Positions 55,110 through 64,000 of a stretch of 64,000 bases of DNA are shown in pieces. Position numbers and translations under genes: made by a program. The stretch is taken from assembly GCA_964439935.1 (NCBI GenBank), contig CAYTPW010000005.1, positions 62,001 to 126,000 on the forward strand, in the 5' to 3' direction. The notes beneath the pieces are model-generated. The model ran no database searches. It worked only from the letters and a program-made list of their open reading frames with translations, and had not been told where the DNA came from. Position 1 is the stretch's first letter; every line of letters begins with the position of its first letter. Origin of the DNA: JABMQW01 sp964439935 (GTDB lineage: Bacteria; Fidelibacterota; Marinisomatia; Marinisomatales; TCS56).

Positions 55110-56774
55110 ATGAATAGTAAAGTAAAGCTGTCACCTGTTGCGATAGCAATCAGTCTGGCATTTTTTAATATAGCACTGTATCTTTTGTTTCCAATGCCTG
55201 GTTTTCGTCGCTGGGATGGCTTAATGACGGCTACGGCTACAGCACATTTTGATACCACTCCCTGGGAAGTGCTGCTTTATTTTGCCCATACTCTGGTTAT
55301 ACCCTTAACCAAACTGTTTCATATCATTGTACCGGAGCTCAACTCGATGATTATTCCAGCTCTGCGCGAGGTGAGTTTTTCAGCCGTAAACGTGGTTATT
55401 ATCTATTATTTTTTCAGAACCTATTTGAAAAAGGATTTACCGGCAGTACTTCTTGCACTCACCTATATTTTCTGCAATGCCCACTGGCAGTTTACTACTG
55501 GTGGTGAGGAGAAGGATACCATGCTGGTATTAAATATGGTTTACCTGATTGCTTTTTTTCAATACCGGGGTTGGATCAATTTGGGATGGACCTTTTTCAA
55601 TCCGACAGATAATCGAGATGCCGGACAGGTGAACAGGTGGAGTTGGTTGCGGCCGGAATATTTGTTAGGAATTATTTTGGCGCTGTCTATTATGATCCAT
55701 CTTGAAAATACTCTCTTAATCCTAACCACCATCGTGATCTATTTGGCGCATAAGGAATTTTACAGCAACACCAGATTAGAAATAACTGCATTACTGAGAA
55801 TTTTACTATCAGCTGGAATCATCTTACTCCTCTGGTTTGGATTTGTAATTTTTGGTATAAACCGGATTTCCAATTTTTCAGATGCTGTATATTGGTTAAC
55901 GGAATATCATTCATCAGGTGAATTTTTTGACGCTAATATTAATTTTTACAAACAGTATATTGGGGCTTATCAAGGTTTCCGTCGATTCCTTGTTGGTAAC
56001 CATTTTGAACATGGATTGTTGAGTCTGGAAGCAATTGTGATCACATGTATAGTGACCGTCCTGGGAATAAAATCATATCGCCATGCCCCCCAGTTGATTA
56101 AACCGGCATTAATTTATATTGGAATTCTAACTGCACATTTCTTTTTTTGGCTCCCCTGGGACCCGGAGCAATGGAATCCGGTGGTCTTTGCGGGTTTTAT
56201 ATTACTCAGCCCGGCGGTATTCGTCACAAAAAAGAAGATCGGATTATATTCAGGTTTGGCATTGGTGCTGATACTGATTGCAGTTAATATCTATTCATAT
56301 AACATTGACGCTACAAAATACCGGGCAATATACCTGGAAAACCGGGAAAATAATCCGGATCGTTTAGATGGATTCAACGGATTCTTCCTGCGTAACATAC
56401 CATATGCTAACTTGGCACAGTTAATTGACCACCATACTGAACCTGGTGCGATAATTTTTTTAGATCACCGGCATATCGCCAATCATTTATTGATCTTTAG
56501 CGATTGTCAGCCGATTGTTAGTAAATACATTAATGTAGATAGCACTGAATTACGACGGGATTATTATCTTTCCCAATTGAGCCTGCATTTTTACAAACCG
56601 GCATATTTGATCGAAGAATTGGATGATGCAATTCATTCGGGAAAAAATGCTTACTATCTATCAAATTCTAGAAGATCCTACCGGTTTTTGTCGGATACAT
56701 TCGGTGTAAAATTGGCTGTAAAAAAACAATTCGATTTGAATGGATTTCAATTGATGCGTTTGGAAATAGACTAA
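55110..56774 (+). CDS. Polytopic membrane protein, glycosyltransferase-like (GT-C style)
   Basis: A 554-residue protein with roughly ten membrane segments and a C-terminal soluble section. After the first segment there is an RRWDG motif on the outside face, reminiscent of the acidic motif of GT-C glycosyltransferases, and the order of helices and loops is similar to PMT/ArnT-like enzymes. No strong family signature was recognised, so substrate cannot be given; transfer of a sugar from a polyprenyl-phosphate donor would be the general expectation. It is convergent with the membrane spermidine-synthase-like gene, with one base between the two stops. Confidence 0.55.
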   Translation: MNSKVKLSPVAIAISLAFFNIALYLLFPMPGFRRWDGLMTATATAHFDTTPWEVLLYFAHTLVIPLTKLFHIIVPELNSMIIPALREVSFSAVNVVIIYYFFRTYLKKDLPAVLLALTYIFCNAHWQFTTGGEEKDTMLVLNMVYLIAFFQYRGWINLGWTFFNPTDNRDAGQVNRWSWLRPEYLLGIILALSIMIHLENTLLILTTIVIYLAHKEFYSNTRLEITALLRILLSAGIILLLWFGFVIFGINRISNFSDAVYWLTEYHSSGEFFDANINFYKQYIGAYQGFRRFLVGNHFEHGLLSLEAIVITCIVTVLGIKSYRHAPQLIKPALIYIGILTAHFFFWLPWDPEQWNPVVFAGFILLSPAVFVTKKKIGLYSGLALVLILIAVNIYSYNIDATKYRAIYLENRENNPDRLDGFNGFFLRNIPYANLAQLIDHHTEPGAIIFLDHRHIANHLLIFSDCQPIVSKYINVDSTELRRDYYLSQLSLHFYKPAYLIEELDDAIHSGKNAYYLSNSRRSYRFLSDTFGVKLAVKKQFDLNGFQLMRLEID

Positions 56775-56775
56775 A

Positions 56776-59700
56776 TCAGGTAGCCTCTGATTTGGTCTGT
56801 CGCTTTCTAATGACTGAATAACGGGCTGAAGCCAGCATTAGGACAATTAAGATTCCCAGAATTACTATTGTACTAGGCCGCCATAGTATATTTTTTAGTT
56901 GAGTCGGTAGACGGAAATGAATCCGTGCGAGGTGCTGCCGGTTACGCTTGACTACCATCTTATAATCGGGGCGACCGCGGATATCTAATAATAACTGGTC
57001 TTCGATCCGCCACAGATTACCTGAAAGCAGTGTTTCCATGCTAGTCAGGGAGTATGGCCTCGTGTCCGACAGGTCGAAATGATCGTTTTCCTCATCATAT
57101 ATTTTAGAATTTTTTCGAACTCGGTCAGATTTCATTATTGTGGATAACAATTCTGAATCGAATTTTGTGTCACTTGATGCATATACAAATCCATGCTTTC
57201 CTCGCGGTCGACCGGTACAGTCAATTACCCGGTAATAGGGGTAGGTATATACGACACCCTTTAATATTTTCATACTTTGACTATTACGATAATGAGGTCT
57301 GGGACGGCCCTGTGTAGACTCAGCGAAAATTCCACCCGGTTTCAGATGCTGTCTAATATTCTGGTAGAAGTTCTGGTTATGGAGTAACATCGTCCCAAGG
57401 TTATAGGGAGCCGAAATATCCATGATTATCAAATCAAATTTCTCATCACTGGTTAACAGGTAATGCTTTGCATCATCGACGACCAGCTCATAATTATCCC
57501 AATGGTCAAACCGGTTCAATTCATACCAGCTGGTCTTGGCCGATTCAATAACGGCAGCATCAATCTCCACCAGGGTAGTTTTTGAGGCAAACGGACTGAC
57601 CCGACCGATTGAATACATCGAGCCACAACCGAAGATCAGAATACGTAATTTTTCCTGTCGCTTCTGATACAGGTATTTAGCCGGTAATTCAGCCAGGAAA
57701 TAAGTGAATTCACTTAATCCGGTCTCATGGGCAAAGTGACCATTATCATCGTATTTATAGCCAAAATAAACAATTCCATTCAGGAATGCCCAACGGGAGA
57801 GGTGGTCTTGCCGGCCGGTATCTTCAAATGTATCGATTATATCAATAGAATGATAAAATGAATTATCCGACAGGGTTAAAACCGGGTTATCGTATCCTCG
57901 GGTATAATAATAATCTTCGGTTCCCAATTGGTGAATCCGGGCACCGTAATTATAAAGCAGAAAAATCAAGAAAAATCCTCCGAGCAGGATTGATAATTTC
58001 CAAGTACTGTGCTGATAAATGATCATTACCAGGATCAGCATTACTGAGAAATAGAGCGGCCAGAGCAGGTTGGGTGCAATGAATGTCAACAGAACCATTA
58101 ATATGCTTCCGCAGATCGCACCCAGCAGATCCCAGGAATAGGACGAAGCTAACGATTTCGAACCTCGTTCCTCGATAAGTTTAGGTAAAAATACTGAATA
58201 GAAGGAGGAGGTTCCAAACGCCGTCAGGAACAGCAGGACCACCATAGTCAGCATACCAAAACCAGCTGAAATCAGATAACCAGCGGCAAAGCGGCTGAAT
58301 AAAAGTGCAGTCAGATGCAGGATGAACATCGTTGGTGCAATGATTCTTATTAATTGCGCTGATAAATACCGCGCAACCCCGTAACCTACAGAAAAACCAG
58401 CAAAATACGCTGCGCCGACTATCAATACGGTCACCTCTGCTGCTGCAAGGATAATCGAGAATTCACGCGTGATGAAATATTGTAACAGAATGAGATTAAA
58501 TCCGGCGATAAATAATACCAGGCGATTTGTGTTAGAACCACGAAAAGTTGTACTTCCCGGTTTGGTTGAAGGAATTTTAGTCGCAGATTTTGGTTTTATG
58601 AATTGGTAGGCTACAGCTATGATGTATACGATTATCAATGCAGGATAGATGGCTGAGTTGGCTGATTTGTAAGTGATAACCAGCAGTACTGCCGGTATGA
58701 AATAGACGATCCAGTATTTTTTTTGAAGAACCAGCAGGATCAGAGCAGCAGTTATAAATGGAGCAGAATAAAGAAAATAAACACCCCACTGGACGAATCC
58801 CAACATGCTGAGAATGAACCCAAGTACAAAACCATTGTTCTCATGAAAAAACAAGGATGTGGCGGAATACTTTTTCGATAATGTTCTGAAGAAACTACCG
58901 GCTGGTAATGCAGTCAAGATTATCAAAATCGCATAGATTGGAAGCCAGACATGATAGGGTGGCAGCCAGGCAGTCAGACCGATCAGTACCAGGTAACTGA
59001 CGATTGATATAATCAGGGATGGCACTAAATCATTCCGGCGGCCAAATATCAAACTCAGTATCACACCGATCAACCAGGCGATGGCAACAGCAAAATAACC
59101 CAGAAAAGTAGCTGTCATAAAGCATTGTACGATGAAGAATAGAGCGATCTGCATCAATCCGAAATGAATTCCGGCGATAAAGAAGGGTAGTGCGGTATCA
59201 GCTTTTTCAGATTTAGTGAAAGCTGTCAAACGGATTGAAATCCTCTGGATTAATGATTTGATATCAGGCAGTAGAATATTCGTAAATCCGGCTGTAAGAA
59301 TAAAAAATAATATTACCTGTATTAGTGTCATCTGTCCCGAGATTTGAAGAATATACCCGATCAGTACTCCAATCAAGATCAGACGGATCGGGTTTGGAGC
59401 GGTAGACTTGAATTGATGGTTTTGTGTTACGAACAAACCCGATACCAGACCCATCCCAAATGCTGATATGACAATAGAAAAAAGCGATTGAGCACCAACA
59501 ACTGCTTGGTTGAAAAAGATCGTAAAACTAAAAAAGATAACTGCCGTCAATGAAATAATTTTCAGATATTTTGACTTGCGAATTAAGAGACTGCAGATCA
59601 TTCCGAATGTTATCAGGATTATAATGATAATGTTGCTAGACAAATAATCTGACTCACTCGCTAATTCGGGGCGATACAGGGTAGCAGTGGACAGAGGTAT

Positions 59701-59778
59701 AATGATTCCAGCCGCCAGTAAATAATAATTGCCAGGGGTCGTTACAACCAGATTCAGCAGATATTTGATTCGATTCAT
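56776..59778 (-). CDS. Membrane-anchored spermidine-synthase-like protein
   Basis: The first 640 residues are about 18 hydrophobic segments in two blocks separated by a basic loop (TKIPSTKPGSTTFRG). The C-terminal 330 residues form a spermidine-synthase-fold domain: LRILIFGCGSMYSIG (cofactor loop), TTLVEIDAAVIESA, VVDDAKHYL, FDLIIMDISAPYNLG, then the HLKPGGIF strand. The GxGxG loop is altered (GCGSMYS) and the residues that act in spermidine synthesis are only partly conserved, so aminopropyl transfer is not assured. Fused membrane forms are known in bacteria and have unclear functions. A basic C-terminal membrane segment ends the protein. The start overlaps the stop of the upstream paralogue by four bases. 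Confidence 0.78.
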   Translation of the reverse strand: MNRIKYLLNLVVTTPGNYYLLAAGIIIPLSTATLYRPELASESDYLSSNIIIIILITFGMICSLLIRKSKYLKIISLTAVIFFSFTIFFNQAVVGAQSLFSIVISAFGMGLVSGLFVTQNHQFKSTAPNPIRLILIGVLIGYILQISGQMTLIQVILFFILTAGFTNILLPDIKSLIQRISIRLTAFTKSEKADTALPFFIAGIHFGLMQIALFFIVQCFMTATFLGYFAVAIAWLIGVILSLIFGRRNDLVPSLIISIVSYLVLIGLTAWLPPYHVWLPIYAILIILTALPAGSFFRTLSKKYSATSLFFHENNGFVLGFILSMLGFVQWGVYFLYSAPFITAALILLVLQKKYWIVYFIPAVLLVITYKSANSAIYPALIIVYIIAVAYQFIKPKSATKIPSTKPGSTTFRGSNTNRLVLFIAGFNLILLQYFITREFSIILAAAEVTVLIVGAAYFAGFSVGYGVARYLSAQLIRIIAPTMFILHLTALLFSRFAAGYLISAGFGMLTMVVLLFLTAFGTSSFYSVFLPKLIEERGSKSLASSYSWDLLGAICGSILMVLLTFIAPNLLWPLYFSVMLILVMIIYQHSTWKLSILLGGFFLIFLLYNYGARIHQLGTEDYYYTRGYDNPVLTLSDNSFYHSIDIIDTFEDTGRQDHLSRWAFLNGIVYFGYKYDDNGHFAHETGLSEFTYFLAELPAKYLYQKRQEKLRILIFGCGSMYSIGRVSPFASKTTLVEIDAAVIESAKTSWYELNRFDHWDNYELVVDDAKHYLLTSDEKFDLIIMDISAPYNLGTMLLHNQNFYQNIRQHLKPGGIFAESTQGRPRPHYRNSQSMKILKGVVYTYPYYRVIDCTGRPRGKHGFVYASSDTKFDSELLSTIMKSDRVRKNSKIYDEENDHFDLSDTRPYSLTSMETLLSGNLWRIEDQLLLDIRGRPDYKMVVKRNRQHLARIHFRLPTQLKNILWRPSTIVILGILIVLMLASARYSVIRKRQTKSEAT

Positions 59779-61151
59779 CCAATCATTCCCAGAAAGTGAC
59801 GATCAACCTGGTTCCTGGTATACAATTTACTTTGATTATGGTATCGTAATTTTAGAGCACGTCGCAGTTGGTATTCATCATCAGCAACTGTCAACTTATC
59901 GCCGGCGAAAAAATACAATGCTCCGTGCAATTGAATTGCAAAATAAAAGTTGAAGCTATCCGCCAGCTTTTCCAGAATAAACCTGTTGGAACCGCCATAC
60001 CTAGTCAATTTAACGGCCAGCATCCCGTTATTATTAACGAGATTATGCAATTCCTTGATATAGGTAGAATTAGTATCTGGTTGGGGGTGAAGATAGCGCT
60101 CGCTGTCGTTATATATTACCAGGTCATATTTAAAATCGTCCTGCTGGATGAATTTTGCTGGTTTAATATTGATGAAATTCCGTTCCGGTATTCGCAAAGA
60201 TTTCAAGGACCAGGCAATTGCTTCCGGTATATTCCGATCCTCATGCACCAGATTAATCGACTCGGGATAGGCATCAGTTTCGGTGAGATACGGTTGATTT
60301 ATCAGACAAACTGAAGGACTTTGAAGAAATGATTCGGCATAGGTTAAAAGTAAGTCCTGATCACGTTGAACCTCCGCCAATGAAATTTTAGTGATACCAT
60401 TCACTATTAACAATTGGTCATGATCACCAACCGGTAGTAAATCATATTTACTGTTTACAGTGTATTTATATGTTTCCGCAGCTCCTGCTCCTAGCTGGGC
60501 ATATTTTATTCCATATGACAATTCATTAATCTGGCGATTTAGTAATGGGAAAATTGCGATTATTACTAGACACACACCGGTGAAACGATAGATTATCAGT
60601 CGGTTGACTTGTAGAGCGGCCAATAATGCAGCGCTGATTAAAGCATAAAATAGTAGATAAAGTTGAATTGATTTGGTGGTCAGTAAAACAATCATCAGTA
60701 ATCCCAGCAGAATTCCGGTCAGTATTGATAATAAATTGCTTGATGGGTCGGATTCGATTGTACCCTGTCGGAAAGAAGCTGATATGGCAGCTGTGCTGGA
60801 CAAGCTGATCAATACCAGTATAATAAGATTGATCAGTGCAGAAGATAAATAGTTGAAATTAAAGTCAATTAGACTATTTAAAAACACAGACAATGCTGGT
60901 AAAGACAAAACCAGGATTAATTGAAACAGAACCTGGAACGGTGTCAGAACCAGTATCTGGTCAGCAAAACTGGGATTTTTGTTGAATAATCCACCCAGAA
61001 CAAGCGCAATAAATATAATATTGAACGTAATTATCAAGATGGTTTGAGCTGGCAGTGATCGGAGTAGGAGTTGCTGAAGCAGGTAGAATTGAATGATTAG
61101 CTGTATTCCGGCTAATGAAAGTGCATATTCAGAGATATTCTTCATTTTCAT
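59775..61151 (-). CDS. Second membrane spermidine-synthase-like protein, shorter and degenerate
   Basis: A 458-residue protein with about seven membrane segments in the first 220 residues, then a soluble domain arranged like its neighbour: LLPVGDHDQLLIVNGITKISLAEVQ at the entry, a FKYDLVIYND strand that corresponds to the FDLIIMD strand, and NNNGMLAVKL corresponding to HLKPGGIF. The glycine-rich cofactor loop is missing, so it is probably not an active methyl- or aminopropyl-transferase. It ends with the four-base overlap with the 1000-residue protein, implying a coupled pair, perhaps a complex in which one member is catalytic. Confidence 0.6.
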   Translation of the reverse strand: MKMKNISEYALSLAGIQLIIQFYLLQQLLLRSLPAQTILIITFNIIFIALVLGGLFNKNPSFADQILVLTPFQVLFQLILVLSLPALSVFLNSLIDFNFNYLSSALINLIILVLISLSSTAAISASFRQGTIESDPSSNLLSILTGILLGLLMIVLLTTKSIQLYLLFYALISAALLAALQVNRLIIYRFTGVCLVIIAIFPLLNRQINELSYGIKYAQLGAGAAETYKYTVNSKYDLLPVGDHDQLLIVNGITKISLAEVQRDQDLLLTYAESFLQSPSVCLINQPYLTETDAYPESINLVHEDRNIPEAIAWSLKSLRIPERNFINIKPAKFIQQDDFKYDLVIYNDSERYLHPQPDTNSTYIKELHNLVNNNGMLAVKLTRYGGSNRFILEKLADSFNFYFAIQLHGALYFFAGDKLTVADDEYQLRRALKLRYHNQSKLYTRNQVDRHFLGMIG

Positions 61152-61215
61152 TCAGGAAATACTACCGGATTTATCAGCAATATTACAGGTGAAAAAAATA
61201 CAAGCTGCCCTGATG

Positions 61216-61425
61216 TTACAGCAGTAAACCTAATGAAATCAGTAAAAAGACTATCCCGATAAGAATTAATAATATGCCGCTTATATGACGGTAACTGATC
61301 GCGAAATCATCGGTAATAATTATTTTATTACCCCATTCGTTGATTTTCTCGAGTAATGTCGGAGAAAAAACAAACAGTATACCAAATATAATACTGATTA
61401 TCCCGATAACAAGAATTGTGATCAT
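61216..61425 (-). CDS. Small two-helix membrane protein
   Basis: Sixty-nine residues with a hydrophobic helix at each end (ILVIGIISIIFGILFVF and SGILLILIGIVFLLISLGLLL) and a short polar middle containing NEWGNKIIITDDF. The pattern of two helices in a hairpin with LEKINEWGNK resembles small inner-membrane proteins found in many genomes, whose function is unknown. It is separated by 64 bases from the downstream spermidine-synthase-like gene. Confidence 0.55.
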   Translation of the reverse strand: MITILVIGIISIIFGILFVFSPTLLEKINEWGNKIIITDDFAISYRHISGILLILIGIVFLLISLGLLL

Positions 61426-61492
61426 AGCATTTACCTTATTGAAAATAACTCAGAATTATGAGATTAAGAAATGGAATATTTTATTCATTAAC

Positions 61493-63136
61493 TTACAAAT
61501 TAGCTGGTATAATCACATCACTTCCACAGGCAAAATGCAATGCTATTGACAGTATACGTCCACCCATATGCTGATGATAGGCCGAAGATGTTTCAAGCGG
61601 ATCGTTGAAAAAGTCCAGTAAATATAGATTTTTGGAACTATTACCAGGGATAATAGCAGGAGGTTGAAGTGTACAAAAAGTGATTTCTACGCCACTGAGA
61701 CTCATTGCTTTACGACCTTCATTATTGTTGCACCAGGACTGCAAAGCCTGCCAGTACGTATTTCCGGGAGCTCCGAAGGAGATTTGATCGAGATAAATAC
61801 CTGTAGTATCTGACGTGATTGTCATGCCAGTTAAGGTGGCTTGAGCATCTCCACTGTTCTGCAGGGTAATTAATACATCTTCATCCGGTGGTGAAGAGCC
61901 ATCTCCCTGGGCTTGAGCTAGGGTTGGACTGATTGTTGCCGGTGTGCAGGAGCCACCGGTGGAGAAACTGACTGACTGATTGGTGGCGATTAAGGAATAG
62001 AAGGTAACGGTGATATTAACATCGTCCATTGGCTGGGCCGTTCCAGTACCATCATTTAAATCAAAAAAGCCGACTGGCCCAATAGTGGTAGTTCCCTTTG
62101 TTATTCTCAGTGTTTCATCAAGTAGTAAACGGGCTCTGTTGGATGCTAAAGTAGTGCGTCCGCTAGTATTCCAGGCCCAATAAGCAGCTGTATTAACAGT
62201 AAAGTTTGACAGATAAGCATAATCACATTCCCAGCAGTCACTGTTTTCCCAACGAAATTCTACTTCGGCAATATCGAATGTACTATTGCCATTATTATTA
62301 ATATCAAAGGTGATCTCCGAATTATTAGTACCACCAAGGCTCAGTGATCCGCCTTCATAGGAAATAACCCCGTAGGATGGGTGTACGGTATATTCCAAAC
62401 CCATTTCCGGACTGGTTGTAGAATTATTCTCACCGACATTGATAATCCGGTAGGTTGTATCGTCGGATAGGATTATACGTACTTCATGGGCACCGATTGG
62501 TACAGTGCTGAGGTAGGATCCTATTTCGCTGGAATAATTCATCGTGTACCAGGAATCTCCATAATATACTTCCAATGCACCATCACTTCCCCTTATAGGG
62601 TAACCGTCAGCATTTTTAATTCGAAGAGCCAGGGTATTATTCAATAAAGCATTGACACTACTGGCTATATTCAGGACAATTGGATCACCATCGTTAGATG
62701 TACTTGTAATTGTTGGGGGTAGGGAAGGATCTCCCGGAAGAGTATATGTCATCAAGTTCTCCCAGCCATCCCGGAAAGCAACTGTAGGATCTTCTTGAAT
62801 CCGAGCCTGATCAAGATAGGGACCGTTCCAACCACCCACGCTCGGATCAGTGATCAAGGCGTTTAGGTCGGCGGGCATTTGTCCTGTATCGCCCACATAT
62901 CCATATTGTAATCGAACACCCTCGCCAATAATTGCTGGATCTCCTGCAATTGCATATTTCAGATTTTCCATTTTGGATAATGTAATTCTAAAGGCACGAT
63001 TATCACCAACCCGAACAATAGTACGTATTGCAATTGTAGACATAATTCCCACAATTACCAGTACTACTACTAATTCAATAAGTGTGAATCCACTATTTGA
63101 ATGTCGGTTTTTTAAAACTGTCGATTGCATGTCCAT
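61493..63136 (-). CDS. Type IV prepilin-leader exoprotein (pseudopilin fused to large beta domain)
   Basis: The start of the protein is MDMQSTVLKNRHSNS followed by GFTLIELVVVLVIVGIMS, a classic class III prepilin leader with cleavage before Phe and Glu5 in place. A pseudopilin-like part follows (TLSKMENLKYAIAGDP, GQMPADLNALITDPSVGGWNGPYLD), as in GspG-like proteins. The remaining 380 residues are beta-rich, with a stretch from about 270 to the end homologous to the gene immediately upstream. Two close start ATGs exist, at 63136 and 63130; the longer frame to 63187 is not used since it precedes the leader. No ribosome-binding site is obvious; it lies eight bases after the upstream stop, which suggests coupling. 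A surface-exposed filament tip or adhesin role is plausible. Confidence 0.75.
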   Translation of the reverse strand: MDMQSTVLKNRHSNSGFTLIELVVVLVIVGIMSTIAIRTIVRVGDNRAFRITLSKMENLKYAIAGDPAIIGEGVRLQYGYVGDTGQMPADLNALITDPSVGGWNGPYLDQARIQEDPTVAFRDGWENLMTYTLPGDPSLPPTITSTSNDGDPIVLNIASSVNALLNNTLALRIKNADGYPIRGSDGALEVYYGDSWYTMNYSSEIGSYLSTVPIGAHEVRIILSDDTTYRIINVGENNSTTSPEMGLEYTVHPSYGVISYEGGSLSLGGTNNSEITFDINNNGNSTFDIAEVEFRWENSDCWECDYAYLSNFTVNTAAYWAWNTSGRTTLASNRARLLLDETLRITKGTTTIGPVGFFDLNDGTGTAQPMDDVNITVTFYSLIATNQSVSFSTGGSCTPATISPTLAQAQGDGSSPPDEDVLITLQNSGDAQATLTGMTITSDTTGIYLDQISFGAPGNTYWQALQSWCNNNEGRKAMSLSGVEITFCTLQPPAIIPGNSSKNLYLLDFFNDPLETSSAYHQHMGGRILSIALHFACGSDVIIPANL

Positions 63137-63143
63137 TACTATA

Positions 63144-64000
63144 CTAAGGAAATGTGTACCCGATGACTTGATCCGATCCACATTCAATTGAAAAAGTTAT
63201 ATCAAGATCACCACTGTAAGGACCACCGGTCGAGTTAGTGACATGATCATAGAGGTTTATTGTGACTGTTGATGTCCCACCACCTCCAGTAACTGTAACC
63301 GGGGTATTGAGGCATAATGTAGCAGTAGTAGGATTACCCTCTATCTGCGGCCTGGTACCATTTCCACAGCCGCCTGGGGATATGGTTTCAGCCCAGACAT
63401 TTGTGCTAGAAGGTATTTCAATGGCTCCGAGATAGGTATTGGCACCAAATGTACTTTCGATGCTGAGACTATTAATTTGGACTGGGAAGGTACCACTATT
63501 TCTAATACTGAAATCAATTGAAGTACCAACACTAGTTGGAGTACTATTGAGTGCAATGCTGGCCGGAACACAGCTCCCGGATGTGTTGAATGTTATTGAC
63601 TGGCTGGGTCCAGAGGTAGGATGGAATTGTACATCAACTTTAGCACTTTTTAAATTAATTGAATTTCCAGTGCCGTCCGAAGCATCCTCAAAAATGATTG
63701 GTCCCAATGATTTTAAACCGGAATATATTCTTAACACATTATCAAGAGAAATCCAGGCACCGTTGGCCGCCAAAGCGCTATGACCTGAATTCCATAACCA
63801 GTAGCTTACCATATTGGCAGAAAATTGATTAAGGTAGGGGTCCTCACAATTCATGCAATCGTTGGTCAGGGCAGTGATTTCTATATTAACACGATCGATA
63901 TTGAAGGTTGGCCCTCCTGAATTATTTACAATGAAGGATAACTCATTAAAACCGGCACCACCTAAACTGTAACTGGCTGCTGCATAGGTTATTGTACCAT
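63144..64000 (-). CDS. Exoprotein related to the downstream prepilin fusion, 5' end outside window
   Basis: The frame is open to the right edge of the window, so the start and any leader lie beyond base 64000. The visible 285 residues are beta-rich with repeated disulfide-like Cys (NDCMNCEDPY, GSCVPAS, SIECGSD). They align along their length with the C-terminal half of the protein at 61493: YWLWNSGHSALAANGAWISL versus YWAWNTSGRTTLASNRARL, and QSITFNTSGSCVPASI versus QSVSFSTGGSCTPATI. The two are therefore tandem paralogues. No domain of known function was recognised. It may also carry a prepilin leader, which the window cannot show. Confidence 0.7.
   Translation of the reverse strand, partial: GTITYAAASYSLGGAGFNELSFIVNNSGGPTFNIDRVNIEITALTNDCMNCEDPYLNQFSANMVSYWLWNSGHSALAANGAWISLDNVLRIYSGLKSLGPIIFEDASDGTGNSINLKSAKVDVQFHPTSGPSQSITFNTSGSCVPASIALNSTPTSVGTSIDFSIRNSGTFPVQINSLSIESTFGANTYLGAIEIPSSTNVWAETISPGGCGNGTRPQIEGNPTTATLCLNTPVTVTGGGGTSTVTINLYDHVTNSTGGPYSGDLDITFSIECGSDQVIGYTFP

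Overview
The window looks like a chromosomal segment from an uncultured FCB-group bacterium (Marinimicrobia, KSB1, Calditrichota or Ignavibacteria-like). The reasons are Gram-negative envelope proteins (TonB-dependent receptor, PorV/PorQ-type barrel), C-terminal sorting tails of the type A secretion-signal kind (QNYPNPFNP-like motif followed by a FlgD-like Ig fold), dockerin-like tails without a visible cohesin, and moderate GC. The phylum is inferred from protein style; there is no rRNA or other phylogenetic marker here, and no confident tRNA, CRISPR array or insertion sequence.

Region 1 (1-33.9 kb) is an unbroken plus-strand block of about 24 genes that reads as a glycan-utilisation locus centred on mannose. 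It opens with the end of a thymidylate synthase and a sialate-O-acetylesterase-like gene interrupted by an in-frame TAA. Next come a UroD-superfamily protein, a beta-propeller protein, a GntR/UTRA regulator, a TonB-dependent receptor / secreted protein / PorV-like triad, a sugar ABC importer (binding protein and two permeases, with the ATPase 12 kb downstream), an exported GH38 alpha-mannosidase, a sorted lipoprotein and a second propeller. After these come an (alpha/alpha)6 glycosidase, an esterase, a ROK sugar kinase, a mannose-6-phosphate isomerase fused to a kinase-like domain, the ABC ATPase, a lipoprotein carrying a third propeller and a sorting tail, and a second GH38 without a signal peptide. 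The block ends with an MtaA-like UroD methyltransferase, a B12-binding corrinoid protein and a nitrilase-family amidohydrolase. The inferred flow is: outer-membrane capture, periplasmic trimming, ABC import, cytosolic trimming, phosphorylation, and isomerisation to fructose-6-phosphate. The unusual part is corrinoid methyl-transfer chemistry inside this operon, which suggests that the substrate may carry methyl groups.

Region 2 (33.9-49.5 kb) is signalling plus mixed functions. It holds a large PAS/GAF hybrid histidine kinase, a 628-bp non-coding stretch with a perfect 11-bp inverted repeat, a glycine-zipper protein, free-methionine-sulfoxide reductase, a CTP-transferase/DUF92 fusion, a dockerin-tailed M36 metalloprotease, a small cupin and a TPR protein. 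It ends with a PAS hybrid kinase whose phospho-acceptor His is replaced by Tyr, next to a REC-GGDEF diguanylate cyclase and a stand-alone Hpt protein.

Region 3 (49.5-64 kb) encodes surface and membrane proteins. These are a 1597-residue exoprotein combining an N-formylglutamate-amidohydrolase-like domain with a CapA-like domain, PKD repeats and a dockerin; two polytopic membrane proteins; two tandem membrane-anchored spermidine-synthase-like proteins; a small membrane protein; and two tandem, related exoproteins. The complete one of this pair starts with a type IV prepilin leader, and the other runs off the right edge.
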